This document shows positions 28,926-36,600 of a DNA stretch of 64,000 nt, in pieces (position 1 is the stretch's first letter; each line of letters starts with the position of its first letter). This DNA comes from Candidatus Sphingomonas phytovorans (GTDB lineage Bacteria; Pseudomonadota; Alphaproteobacteria; Sphingomonadales; Sphingomonadaceae): contig CP119314.1 of the NCBI GenBank assembly GCA_029202385.1, forward strand, positions 5,321,001-5,385,000. Reading direction: 5' to 3'. The notes beneath the pieces were generated by a model, which worked only from the letters and a program-made list of their open reading frames with translations, was not told the DNA's origin and searched no databases. The position numbers and the translations under genes are program-made.

Positions 28926-29327
28926 ATGCTCGAAACAGTGGTTTCATACGAAGGCAGTCTACGGTGCCGGTCGGAGCACGCGGAGTCCGGAACGATCGTT
29001 CTTACCGATGCACCGAAGGACAATCATGGGCAGGGAGAAAGTTTCTCGCCCAGTGAAATGCTATCCGTAGCTTTGGGGAGCTGCATTCTCAGCATCATGG
29101 GCATCGCGGCTCGTTCGATGAACATTGACATCGCCGGTGCCACTGCAATCGTCACGAAGGAGATGGCTAACGCGCCTCGCCGGATTGCGCGCATCGCGGT
29201 AAATGTTCGCGTCCCCGGAAAATTCGATGAACGGCAGCGTATCAAGCTGGAAGCCGCGGCTCATGCCTGTCCCGTCCATGCCGTGCTCGGGATCGACGCG
29301 CCGATCACGATCGATTGGGCAGGCTGA
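28926..29327 (+). CDS. OsmC family protein
   Basis: A 133-residue OsmC/Ohr-like protein, thought to reduce organic hydroperoxides with thiols. Two cysteines sit in the expected motifs: LGSCILSIMG (about residue 57) and HACPVHAVLG (about 117), the typical peroxidatic and resolving pair. The subfamily is nearer to the OsmC-like redox proteins (YhfA type) than to Ohr. The start is the ATG at 28926, opening MLETVVSYEGSLRC; the frame is open further upstream without a better signal. It is divergent from the dipeptidase gene, with a 216-bp gap. Confidence 0.87.
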   Translation: MLETVVSYEGSLRCRSEHAESGTIVLTDAPKDNHGQGESFSPSEMLSVALGSCILSIMGIAARSMNIDIAGATAIVTKEMANAPRRIARIAVNVRVPGKFDERQRIKLEAAAHACPVHAVLGIDAPITIDWAG

Positions 29328-29578
29328 ACGCCCTTGATGGCGGCTTGCGCGTGTCGCACCCTGTTCGCCGCGACTAGTATCGCGACGCCTCCGGCCGGGC
29401 GGTTCTTCCCGCCGACACTCGCCGGTCCGCTATCAGGAACAGCGCTCGCTGTTCTTGTTGCCGAACGGCGATGATTGGTGGGAAGCAGACATTGCCCGCT
29501 CCCAGGCAGTGAGTGCTTCCATGCTCCAAATGGCTCCCGCTGATCTCGATGCTCTTCTTGAACCTGGCGCGCCAGGCT

Positions 29579-29953
29579 TTACTCGACGCGCTCGGCTGAC
29601 GCAGGGGCGCAGCGCGCCAGTTCCTCGATCAACGCGCCGACCTGCCGACGTTTGGCCGAGGCCTCCTTGATCAGCTGCCTGAGTTCGGCGTGCTTGCGGC
29701 GGAGACCGTGCAGCAACTCCACCCCGCCGGGCAGATCGTTGGGGCTGGCGGTAATCGCGGCGCTGAGTTCGGCGAGCGTGAAGCCCATCGCCTGGCCGCG
29801 ATCGATGAAGGTGAGCGTCGCGACGGTCGCGGGCGGATAATCGCGATAGCCGTTGTCGCGGCGCGTGGGCGGCGGGAGGATGCCCCGCGCTTCGTAGAAG
29901 CGGATGCGCGAGCGGGACAATCCTGTCGCGCGTGCCAGTTCGCCGATCTGCAT
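29579..29953 (-). CDS. MerR family transcriptional regulator
   Basis: A 124-residue regulator. The N-terminal winged helix (MQIGELARATGLSRSRIRFYEARGIL, about 1-26, then RRDNGYRDY) is classic MerR, followed by a dimerisation helix (LLHGLRRKHAELRQLIKEA). The C-terminal part has only one cysteine (RCAPASAERVE), so it lacks the paired metal cysteines of CueR, ZntR or MerR and probably senses an organic or redox signal. It is divergent from an Lnt-like gene. A typical MerR operator with a 19-20-bp spacer lies between them and would control that gene. A hairpin GAACAGC/GCTGTTC (29437-29454) lies downstream. Confidence 0.9.
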   Translation of the reverse strand: MQIGELARATGLSRSRIRFYEARGILPPPTRRDNGYRDYPPATVATLTFIDRGQAMGFTLAELSAAITASPNDLPGGVELLHGLRRKHAELRQLIKEASAKRRQVGALIEELARCAPASAERVE

Positions 29954-29961
29954 TTCGTCGC

Positions 29962-29993
29962 TTGACCTTCAACTAAGGTCGAAGGTCTATCGC
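29962..29993 (+). promoter_or_regulatory. MerR-type operator/promoter for the Lnt-like gene
   Basis: The -35 element TTGACC (29962-29967) is followed after 19-20 bp by a weak -10 (CTATCG or TATCGC, ending 29993). The spacer contains GACCTTC (29964-29970) and GAAGGTC (29981-29987), a 7-bp-arm dyad. An over-long spacer with a dyad between -35 and -10 is the hallmark of MerR-activated promoters. The arrangement supports the start at 30028 rather than the in-frame ATG at 29995. Confidence 0.75.
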
Positions 29994-30027
29994 CGTGCCC
30001 AGACGAGAGCAAGGCGGGGATCGACGC

Positions 30028-31470
30028 ATGACGGGCGAGGGCAGGACGCGGTGGATGTGGCTGGCGGGCGGGGCCGGGCTTTCGGTGTTCGCATGCGGGG
30101 GCGGGTGGGACATCGCGCTCGCCGCATGGGTTTCACCGGTACTGCTGCTGCGCTTCAGCCGGACCAGCGGGGTGGCGGTGGCGATCACCGGGCTGCTTGC
30201 GGCTTCGCTGGTTCAGAACCTCGCCTATTTCCTGCTCAATGCGATCCCGTTCAATCCGCTGACGGCGACACTGTGCGGGGCGGTGAGCATCGCGTTTGCG
30301 CTGCCCGCGATCCTCGACCGGATGCTGGGCCCGCGGCTGTCGACGACGGGGCGATTGTTTCTGCTGCCGGTGGCGATGGCAACGGTGGAATATGGCGCGG
30401 GGTCGGTGCTGCCGGTCGGCACGGCCTTGGGTATGCGGGCGATCACGCAGGGCGAGAATCTTGCGTTGCTGCAGGTGACGGCGATCACCGGGCCTTATGC
30501 GATCGCCTTCCTGATCGGCTGGGCGGCGACGGTGGCCAACCGGGCGATCGAGACGCCGCGGACGGCCGAGCGATATGGCGCGGTGTTTGGAGGAGCGCTC
30601 GCGCTGGTGCTCGCGGCGGGGCAGGCGCGCCTCGCGCTTGCCCCGGTTGGGCCGGCGGAGACGGTGACGGTCGCGGCGGTGATCCCGGACAAGACCGCGC
30701 GACTTGCGTCGGACGATCTGCTGTCGGCCGATGCCAAGAGGCCCAAGCAGGCGGCACAGGCAGTGGTGGTGCGGCAGTTACTCGACGACACGCGCAGAGC
30801 GGCGCGGGCCGGGGCACAGGTGATCGCCTGGTCGGAAACCGCGGCGCCGACGACCGCAGCCGACAAGCCCGCGCTGCTGGCGCAGGTCGCGCGCGTGGCG
30901 CGGGATGAGCGGGTCTATGTCAACGCGGCGGTCGGCATCGCCCACCAGCGCAACGAGACCTTCCTGTTCGGCCCGGACGGCGCGCTGGTGTGGCATTATC
31001 GCAAGAACCATCCGGTGCCGGGGATGGAGCCGGTCGCGCCCTTCGCCAATGCGGTGCCGGTCGTGCAGACGCCGTTCGGCCGCGTGTCGAACCTGATCTG
31101 CTTCGACGGCGATTTTCCCGCGCTGGCGCGGGTCGATGCGGATCTGATGCTGGAGCCGAGCTGGGACTGGCCCGAAGTGACCTATGCCCATACGATGCGG
31201 ATGATCCGGCTGCGCGCGATCGAGAACGGCTATGCGCTGGTGCGGCCGACGTTCGACGGCGTGACGGGGGCGTTCGACCGCTATGGCCGGGTGCTGGCGA
31301 TGCGGGCGACCATGGGGGCGGCGCAAGTCGTGATGGTTGCGGTGCCGATCGAGCGCGGACGCACGATCTATAACCGCATAGGCGATGTCTTCGCTTTCGC
31401 GTGCATTCTGGCGCTGGGAGCACTTGCCTGCCACGGGGCGATACCCCGGAATCCGAGGCGCTCGGCATAG
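30028..31470 (+). CDS. second apolipoprotein N-acyltransferase-like (nitrilase-domain) membrane protein
   Basis: A 480-residue protein with the Lnt plan: about six N-terminal membrane helices (residues 5-200), a carbon-nitrogen hydrolase domain (about 210-445) and a C-terminal helix (about 450-470). The Glu-Lys-Cys triad is present as IAWSETAAP, HYRKNHPVPGME and NLICFDGDFP. It is distinct from the housekeeping Lnt at 14260 and not adjacent to corC or metK. It could N-acylate a special set of lipoproteins or another acceptor. The start is the ATG at 30028, after the MerR-type promoter. Its neighbours give no obvious substrate. Confidence 0.82.
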   Translation: MTGEGRTRWMWLAGGAGLSVFACGGGWDIALAAWVSPVLLLRFSRTSGVAVAITGLLAASLVQNLAYFLLNAIPFNPLTATLCGAVSIAFALPAILDRMLGPRLSTTGRLFLLPVAMATVEYGAGSVLPVGTALGMRAITQGENLALLQVTAITGPYAIAFLIGWAATVANRAIETPRTAERYGAVFGGALALVLAAGQARLALAPVGPAETVTVAAVIPDKTARLASDDLLSADAKRPKQAAQAVVVRQLLDDTRRAARAGAQVIAWSETAAPTTAADKPALLAQVARVARDERVYVNAAVGIAHQRNETFLFGPDGALVWHYRKNHPVPGMEPVAPFANAVPVVQTPFGRVSNLICFDGDFPALARVDADLMLEPSWDWPEVTYAHTMRMIRLRAIENGYALVRPTFDGVTGAFDRYGRVLAMRATMGAAQVVMVAVPIERGRTIYNRIGDVFAFACILALGALACHGAIPRNPRRSA

Positions 31471-31815
31471 TTACCCTTGGTTTGCAGCTCCCTGCTTCTC
31501 TGGGCGTGCGGATGCGAGCTCGCCGCGCCCGGTGGGGCTTGGGCCGGCAGGGTAGATTAGCCAAATTGTGACGTCGGCGCCGTCAATTTCTATGTCCATA
31601 ATTGGGGTGAAACCGGAATGGCCGGTCTATGAGACTACGACCGGCGTCGGCTCGACATTCACGTCATGGCGCAGAGAGCGCCTCCGCGCCAACCATATTG
31701 CGCCGCTGGCAGGCCGGCCACGAATGGCGATCCGCTATGGTCGCAGGGCAAGCCGCCGCTTGCGCGCCCTCCCGTGACAGGCAATGCTGGTCGGTATCGC
31801 TCAGTGGAGAACACG
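31471..31815. other. 345-bp gap without a supported gene
   Basis: Between the Lnt-like gene and the gamma-glutamyltransferase gene. Open frames run through it on both strands but none has a start with a ribosome-binding site and family-like sequence. I see no clear hairpin terminator or riboswitch. It must hold the promoter of the gene starting at 31816. Confidence 0.4.
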
Positions 31816-33633
31816 ATGCTTCGCAGGAATTTTATCGCCTCCATTCCGGCCGCGGCGCTGGCATTGCCGGCGCTCGCGCAAACCCGTGTCGCGGCACCCG
31901 ATCTGCCGAAATTCGAAGGGGAGGGGGACGGCCGTTTCGTCCGCCCCGATGTCCATGCCGGGGATCGGCCGGTGGGCGCCAGCTTCGCCTCGCGCAGCGC
32001 GGTATACGGAACCGGCGGCGCCGCGGGATCGGCGCACCCGCTGGCCACGCTGGCGGCGATCGAGACGCTGAAGAAAGGCGGGTCGGCGGTCGATGCGGCG
32101 ATTGCGATGAACGCGTGTCTCGGGTTCCTGGAGCCTACCTCGTCCGGCATCGGTGGCGACTGTTTCTGCATGTTGTGGGACCCGAAGGTGAAAAAGGTGG
32201 TGGGGCTGGCCGGCTCGGGCGGGAGCCCTCATGGCCTGAGCCTCGAGACGGTTCGTTCTCGCGCCAGGAACGGTGTAATTCCGCCTCTCGGCGCTGTCTC
32301 GGTGTCGGTGCCGGGTGCGCTCGACGCCTGGTGGATGCTCCACCAGCGCTATGGAAAGCTCAAATGGGCGGAACTCTTCGAGCCGGCGATTGCCTATGCC
32401 AGCGAGGGCGTGCCGGTCCCGGAGCTGATCGCCTATTATATCCGCGGCAGCCTCAGGAACTTCAGCCGGCCGGGCTCGGGTGTCGAGGAGACGGCCAATG
32501 CCATGAAGGTCTACGGGTTGAACGGCGTGGGGCCGAAGACCGGTCAGATCTTCAGCAACCCGGACCTGGCACACACCTATCGCCTCATCGCCCGGGGCGG
32601 GCGCGATGCTTTCTACAAAGGCGAGATTGCGCGCACCATCGACGCCTATTTCAAAAGGATCGGCGGCTGGCTGAGCGCCGAAGATCTTGCCGCCCATCAT
32701 GGCGAGTGGGTCGAACCGCATCAAACCGACTATCGTGGGGTGACGGTTCATGCGCTGGGCGCGAACACCCAGGGTATCGCGACGCTGCAGATGCTCAACA
32801 TGCTCGAGCATTTCGATCTGCGCGGCGCCGGCTTCCAGTCGCCGCTGTCGATCCACCTCCAGGCCGAGGCCAAGCGTCTCGCCTATGAGGATCGGGCGCG
32901 CTTCTACGCCGATCCGCATTTTTCGAAGGTGCCGGTCGAATGGCTGATCTCCAAGGAATATGCCGCCGAGCGGGCCAGGCTGATCCGGCCGGACCGTATC
33001 CTGAGCCCCGTCTATCCGGGACAGGCACCGAGCCGCGGCGACACCACATATTTCTCGTGCGCCGATAGCTCGGGGATGATGGTCTCGATGATCCAGTCCA
33101 ATTTCCGCGGCATGGGCTCGGGGCTTGTCGCCGACGGGCTCGGCTTCATGTTCCAGGATCGCGGTCAGCTCTTCAGCTTGAAGGAAGGCCATCCCAACAT
33201 CTATCAGCCCGGCAAGCGTCCGTTCCAGACGATCATCCCGGGCTTCGCGACGCGAAAGGGGGCGCCCTGGCTCGCCTTCGGCGTGATGGGCGGCGACATG
33301 CAGCCGCAGGGGCAGACTCAGATCATCGTCAACCGGAAGGACTATGGCCTCGACGTGCAGGCGGCCGGCGACAGCCCACGCTGGCATCACGAGGGATCGT
33401 CGCAGTCGATGGGCGAGGATTCGCCGGACTTGCCGCCCAATGGCTTGCTACGCTTGGAAAGCGGCGTGCCGGATGCCACCAAGGCGGCGCTCGCCGATAT
33501 GGGGTGGACGATCGGCAAGCCGGATGGCGGCTTTGGTCGCTATGAATGTGTCGAGTTCATGCCGGATGGCGGACGCCTGGTGTACGCGGCCGCATCCGAA
33601 ATGCGGGCTGACGGATGCGCGCTCGCTTATTGA
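31816..33633 (+). CDS. gamma-glutamyltransferase, exported
   Basis: Removes gamma-glutamyl groups from glutathione and other gamma-glutamyl compounds. The 605-residue precursor has a twin-arginine-like signal (LRRNFIASIPAAALALPALAQ), then the large-subunit region (SAHPLATLAAIETLKKGGSAVDAAIA; SGIGGDCFCMLW) and, after autocleavage, the small subunit beginning at Thr410 in RGDTTYFSCADSSG. GSGLVADGLGFMFQDR and MGGDMQPQGQTQI are further family segments. The normal T-T-H motif reads T-T-Y here. The start is the ATG at 31816, with GTGGAGA upstream, where the signal peptide begins. A second paralogue lies at the right edge of the window. Confidence 0.92.
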   Translation: MLRRNFIASIPAAALALPALAQTRVAAPDLPKFEGEGDGRFVRPDVHAGDRPVGASFASRSAVYGTGGAAGSAHPLATLAAIETLKKGGSAVDAAIAMNACLGFLEPTSSGIGGDCFCMLWDPKVKKVVGLAGSGGSPHGLSLETVRSRARNGVIPPLGAVSVSVPGALDAWWMLHQRYGKLKWAELFEPAIAYASEGVPVPELIAYYIRGSLRNFSRPGSGVEETANAMKVYGLNGVGPKTGQIFSNPDLAHTYRLIARGGRDAFYKGEIARTIDAYFKRIGGWLSAEDLAAHHGEWVEPHQTDYRGVTVHALGANTQGIATLQMLNMLEHFDLRGAGFQSPLSIHLQAEAKRLAYEDRARFYADPHFSKVPVEWLISKEYAAERARLIRPDRILSPVYPGQAPSRGDTTYFSCADSSGMMVSMIQSNFRGMGSGLVADGLGFMFQDRGQLFSLKEGHPNIYQPGKRPFQTIIPGFATRKGAPWLAFGVMGGDMQPQGQTQIIVNRKDYGLDVQAAGDSPRWHHEGSSQSMGEDSPDLPPNGLLRLESGVPDATKAALADMGWTIGKPDGGFGRYECVEFMPDGGRLVYAAASEMRADGCALAY

Positions 33634-33686
33634 GATGAGGGTTGAGCTGACGGCGTACCCGCCGCACTATGCCTGAAAAGGGGACG

Positions 33687-34490
33687 ATGATGTCGCGTGT
33701 TGCACTATTCGGAGCGGTCGGGCTGGCCATGTTGGCGGGGGCCGCCCCGGCGCAAAAACAATATAATGGCTATCTCACGCCGGGCGAGTTCGACGTCACG
33801 ACGATCGTCGAACCGGCGCCGCGCAAGGGCGATCCCCGGTATGAGACCGATCGCAAGATATTCGTCGCGACGCGGGCGCTGCTCAAGACGCCGCGCGGCG
33901 CGCTTGCCACGAGCGACGCCGATTATTCGCCACCCGCCCTGATGCGCGACTTCAGCTGTGCCGTCGGCGTTACGCTGACGCCGCAGACGGCCCCGGCCGT
34001 GCTGCGCGTGGTCGGGCGCGCCGGGATCGACACGGGAGCGCAGACCAATCTCGCCAAGAATTTCTACAAGCGCGCTCGCCCCTTCCACATCGACAAGGGC
34101 GAAATCTGCCAGCCCAAATCGGAACTCGGGGACAGTTTTGACTATCCTTCGGGCCATACGACCTGGGGCTGGACCTGGGCATTCATCCTGACTGACCTCG
34201 TGCCTGATCGTGCGATGCAGATTCTCAATCGCGGCAGGGCCTATGGTGACAGCCGGTTTGTCTGCGGTGCGCACAATGAAAGCGCGGTTGAGGCGGGGAT
34301 GGCGTCAGCCAGCGCGACCCTGTCACTTGTTCGGACCAAGGCCGCGTTCAAGACTGATCTCGAAGCGGCGCGCACCGAGCTTGCGGCACTGCGAGCGAAC
34401 CCGGCGAGCGAGCACCCTCAGGGTTGCGAGGCCGAGGAGGCGCTCATCGCCGAACGGGTGATGCCCGCACTTCCCGGTGGCAAGCGATAG
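33687..34490 (+). CDS. class A non-specific acid phosphatase (PAP2/PhoN type)
   Basis: A periplasmic phosphatase of about 267 residues with a signal peptide (MSRVALFGAVGLAMLAGAAPAQ). The three PAP2 boxes are KNFYKRARPF (about 121-130), SFDYPSGHTTWGW (about 151-163) and DSRFVCGAHNESAV (about 190-203). In the last box, the Asp that normally follows the catalytic His by four residues is Ala, a change also known in other PhoN-like enzymes. It should release phosphate from a range of monoesters. The ATG pair at 33687 and 33690 follows AAAAGGGG; either may be used. It lies 53 bp after the gamma-glutamyltransferase stop in the same direction. Confidence 0.88.
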   Translation: MMSRVALFGAVGLAMLAGAAPAQKQYNGYLTPGEFDVTTIVEPAPRKGDPRYETDRKIFVATRALLKTPRGALATSDADYSPPALMRDFSCAVGVTLTPQTAPAVLRVVGRAGIDTGAQTNLAKNFYKRARPFHIDKGEICQPKSELGDSFDYPSGHTTWGWTWAFILTDLVPDRAMQILNRGRAYGDSRFVCGAHNESAVEAGMASASATLSLVRTKAAFKTDLEAARTELAALRANPASEHPQGCEAEEALIAERVMPALPGGKR

Positions 34491-34518
34491 ATTCTCGACC
34501 GGTGGACCGGATCTGACG

Positions 34519-34595
34519 CTAGAGTCGTTTTCAGCGTTGCTGAAACGGTGCCGGCCCGCTCCCCACCGTTTCAGCTTTGCAGGAACGGATTCTAG
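34519..34595. repeat. 77-bp palindromic intergenic element (REP/MITE-like)
   Basis: The core is GCTGAAACGGTG (34539-34550) and CACCGTTTCAGC (34564-34575), a perfect 12-bp inverted repeat. Outer imperfect arms begin CTAGAGTCGTTTTCAGC and end GCAGGAACGGATTCTAG, so the whole 77 bp folds on itself. It lies between the convergent phosphatase and nuclease genes. Confidence 0.75.
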
Positions 34596-34636
34596 GCCGG
34601 ATCGAGATCCACCTCCTTGGCCCGGTTACAGAGGAG

Positions 34637-34769
34637 GGTTCGCGCAGAGAACGCGGAGATGATTTCCGGACTTGATCGTCGTGCGCCGGTAAGCAGCCCG
34701 CTCGTAAAGGTGTTCGGCCCGAGCCGCTGACCGGACCTTCTCAGCGCGCTCAGCGCCTCTGCGCGAACC
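34637..34769. repeat. 133-bp element bounded by 13-bp perfect inverted repeats
   Basis: GGTTCGCGCAGAG (34637-34649) and CTCTGCGCGAACC (34757-34769) are exact reverse complements with about 107 bp between them. It looks like a non-coding mobile or REP-type element; no transposase is present. Confidence 0.6.
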
Positions 34770-34779
34770 ATCTTGCGTC

Positions 34780-35730
34780 CTAGGCGCCCTGGCTCGACAG
34801 GGCTGCGCGGACCGCATCGGCGATGCGATGGCCGCTCAATGCGACACGGCGTTCACCGGTGCTTCGGCGTGACGTCTCATAGCCCGGCGGAACCGGCATG
34901 GCTGCAGCCGGTGTGGTCGCACCCTCATAGGTTCCGCCCGCATAGGCGACTGACCGTGCCAGCTCGAAGCTCTCGTCCGCCCATGCCCGGAATGCTTCCG
35001 GATCGGCCTTCCCGCTCAGTTCCCCGAGCGCGGATCGCGGCCATGCATGGCCGAGCCGGAGGCGCACTGCCTCCACATTGGCGTCGTCCTCATTGTCCCC
35101 GCCGACGAGATTGTCCCAATAGGCATGCAGGTTTGTCGCGTCCCCGCCGGTCGTTGCCCGGACGAAGCTGTTTCCTCCGGCACGGTCGGTCAGCGGAAAG
35201 CGGCCGGAAACCAGGTGGCCCGCATGAAGCGGCTGCTGGATGTCCCCGGCAAGATGGAACAGCCAGCACAGCGAGACCGCCCGGTCCGCTGCCGGCGCAT
35301 AGGCGTCGCTGACGGTTGCGAGGTTGAGCCGATACGCCTCGACCGCCTGGCCGGTGGTCATCGTCAGCATCGCGGGCGGGATGTTGGCGGGGTCGGTCCG
35401 GGACGGGATCAGCCTGAGCCAGTAATGCCAGCCGGGATGATCATAGGGCCCCTCGCGCGCATCGTCCGGCCAGCGCGCCATGAGTTCGAACAGACGACGG
35501 GTGCGCGCCTCGCCCGAATAGCCCGCCAGCCCGCGTTCGAAACGCGCCTTGTCGGGATGATCCGCCATGATCGCCTCGATCCTGGCAATCAGGGCAGGAT
35601 CGGCCTTGGCCAGATCGTCATACGCCATCGCGCCGGTGACCATATGCCCCTGATTTGACCATGCGACAGCCTCGCCGGGCTGCATTCCCACGGCGACGAC
35701 GCTCATGGCGCATGCCAGCCAGTATCTCAT
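34780..35730 (-). CDS. S1/P1 family nuclease, exported
   Basis: A zinc-dependent nuclease of about 316 residues that degrades single-stranded nucleic acid and removes 3'-phosphates. The signal peptide (MRYWLACAMSVVAVGMQPGEAVA) is cleaved to expose AWSNQGHMVTG, whose Trp and His bind zinc in this family. Other ligand segments are HPGWHYWL, LFHLAGDIQQPLHAGH and GGDATNLHAYWDN. It is periplasmic or secreted. The start at 35730 has GGATGGGG just upstream; an ATG 6 nt earlier is in frame. With the acid phosphatase it would help scavenge phosphate and nucleosides. It is convergent with the phosphatase gene across two repeats. Confidence 0.9.
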   Translation of the reverse strand: MRYWLACAMSVVAVGMQPGEAVAWSNQGHMVTGAMAYDDLAKADPALIARIEAIMADHPDKARFERGLAGYSGEARTRRLFELMARWPDDAREGPYDHPGWHYWLRLIPSRTDPANIPPAMLTMTTGQAVEAYRLNLATVSDAYAPAADRAVSLCWLFHLAGDIQQPLHAGHLVSGRFPLTDRAGGNSFVRATTGGDATNLHAYWDNLVGGDNEDDANVEAVRLRLGHAWPRSALGELSGKADPEAFRAWADESFELARSVAYAGGTYEGATTPAAAMPVPPGYETSRRSTGERRVALSGHRIADAVRAALSSQGA

Positions 35731-35809
35731 CCCCATCCCGGCGTTCCCCGTCGATGATCTTGCCCGGTTCACGACGACTGGCTGAACGAAGCAGGGGCCA
35801 GACGTCATC

Positions 35810-35950
35810 TTACGTTAACGGAAGTTTCCTCGCGCGAGTCAAGCTGACCTTGAACCAAACCGCTTGCTGTTGCTCCCGGGCGGCATTGATCGCTCGGATG
35901 AGCATGAGGCGGAAGTGTGGGTTGGCAAGCTGTGGCCAGAACGCCGATCG
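35810..35950 (-). pseudogene. possible gene remnant (C-terminal fragment, 46 codons)
   Basis: On the minus strand the frame reads FWPQLANPHFRLMLIRAINA and continues to a normal-looking end (KVSLTRARKLPLT), which looks like real protein in composition. A stop codon lies immediately upstream and a palindromic repeat begins 23 bp beyond (35973), so the 5' part seems lost. I do not recognise the family. It may be chance. Confidence 0.3.
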
Positions 35951-35972
35951 TTAAATCCGAATCGCCCCGTTC

Positions 35973-36017
35973 GTCCCGAGTAGCGATCGAGCTTGTCGAG
36001 ATGGCGTATCGAGGGAC
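35973..36017. repeat. REP-like inverted repeat
   Basis: Starts GTCCCGAGTAGCGATCGAGC and ends GTATCGAGGGAC. The outer bases GTCCC/GGGAC pair, and the inside pairs imperfectly around ATCGAGCTTGTCGAGAT. It resembles the short palindromic units common between sphingomonad genes. Confidence 0.55.
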
Positions 36018-36600
36018 AGGTCGTGCGCGGATCACCTGCGGATCACTCGTGCTCCGATACGCGCCTTTGATACGGCTCGCCTACTTGATGGCTACTCGGC
36101 TCGAACGGAAACTGGTGCCGCCGATTGCGAGCACAATGCCTCAAAGGTGCCGATTCAATCCGACGCCTCTCCATGCTGAAATCCTCCGAACCGCTTCGAT
36201 CCGCTCGCCTGAAACGAGCGGCGAAGCAGTCGATTCCAGCCTGAAGAAAAGCATGATGAAAATCCGATACCCCTCGCGAAATTCGGCAAGTAGAGCGGCA
36301 ATAACACTGCAATCAGCGTTGCGCCCATTGCGCTTGAGGTCTCAGTCCCCGCGCGCCTCGCAAACTGCACTCGTCAATAAAACCTGCACCAGATCCAAGA
36401 AGCGGGCTTTTCAGCGGCTCTCGCAATCGCCTCGCGAAAATCAGCGAATACTCGCCGGTCTCAGGAAAGTTCGCGCATTTTCCAACACGAGATCACGGGC
36501 GCTATTACGCTGGTGGTCGAACCGCGCGCCAATTTATTCCTCATCGGCGCAGCGCGCGGAATCGCTACGGTTCGCCTCTCCGAAAGACCCCGGTACCCCG
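36018..36600. other. 583-bp gene-poor patch with atypical, lower-GC composition
   Basis: No frame here has a ribosome-binding site and recognisable sequence. Short minus-strand frames exist (one encodes a hydrophobic segment ATLIAVLLPLYLPNFARGIG, near 36270-36330) but I cannot support them. Base composition is visibly less GC-rich than the flanks. With the remnant and repeat to its left, it looks like decayed or foreign DNA. Confidence 0.4.
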
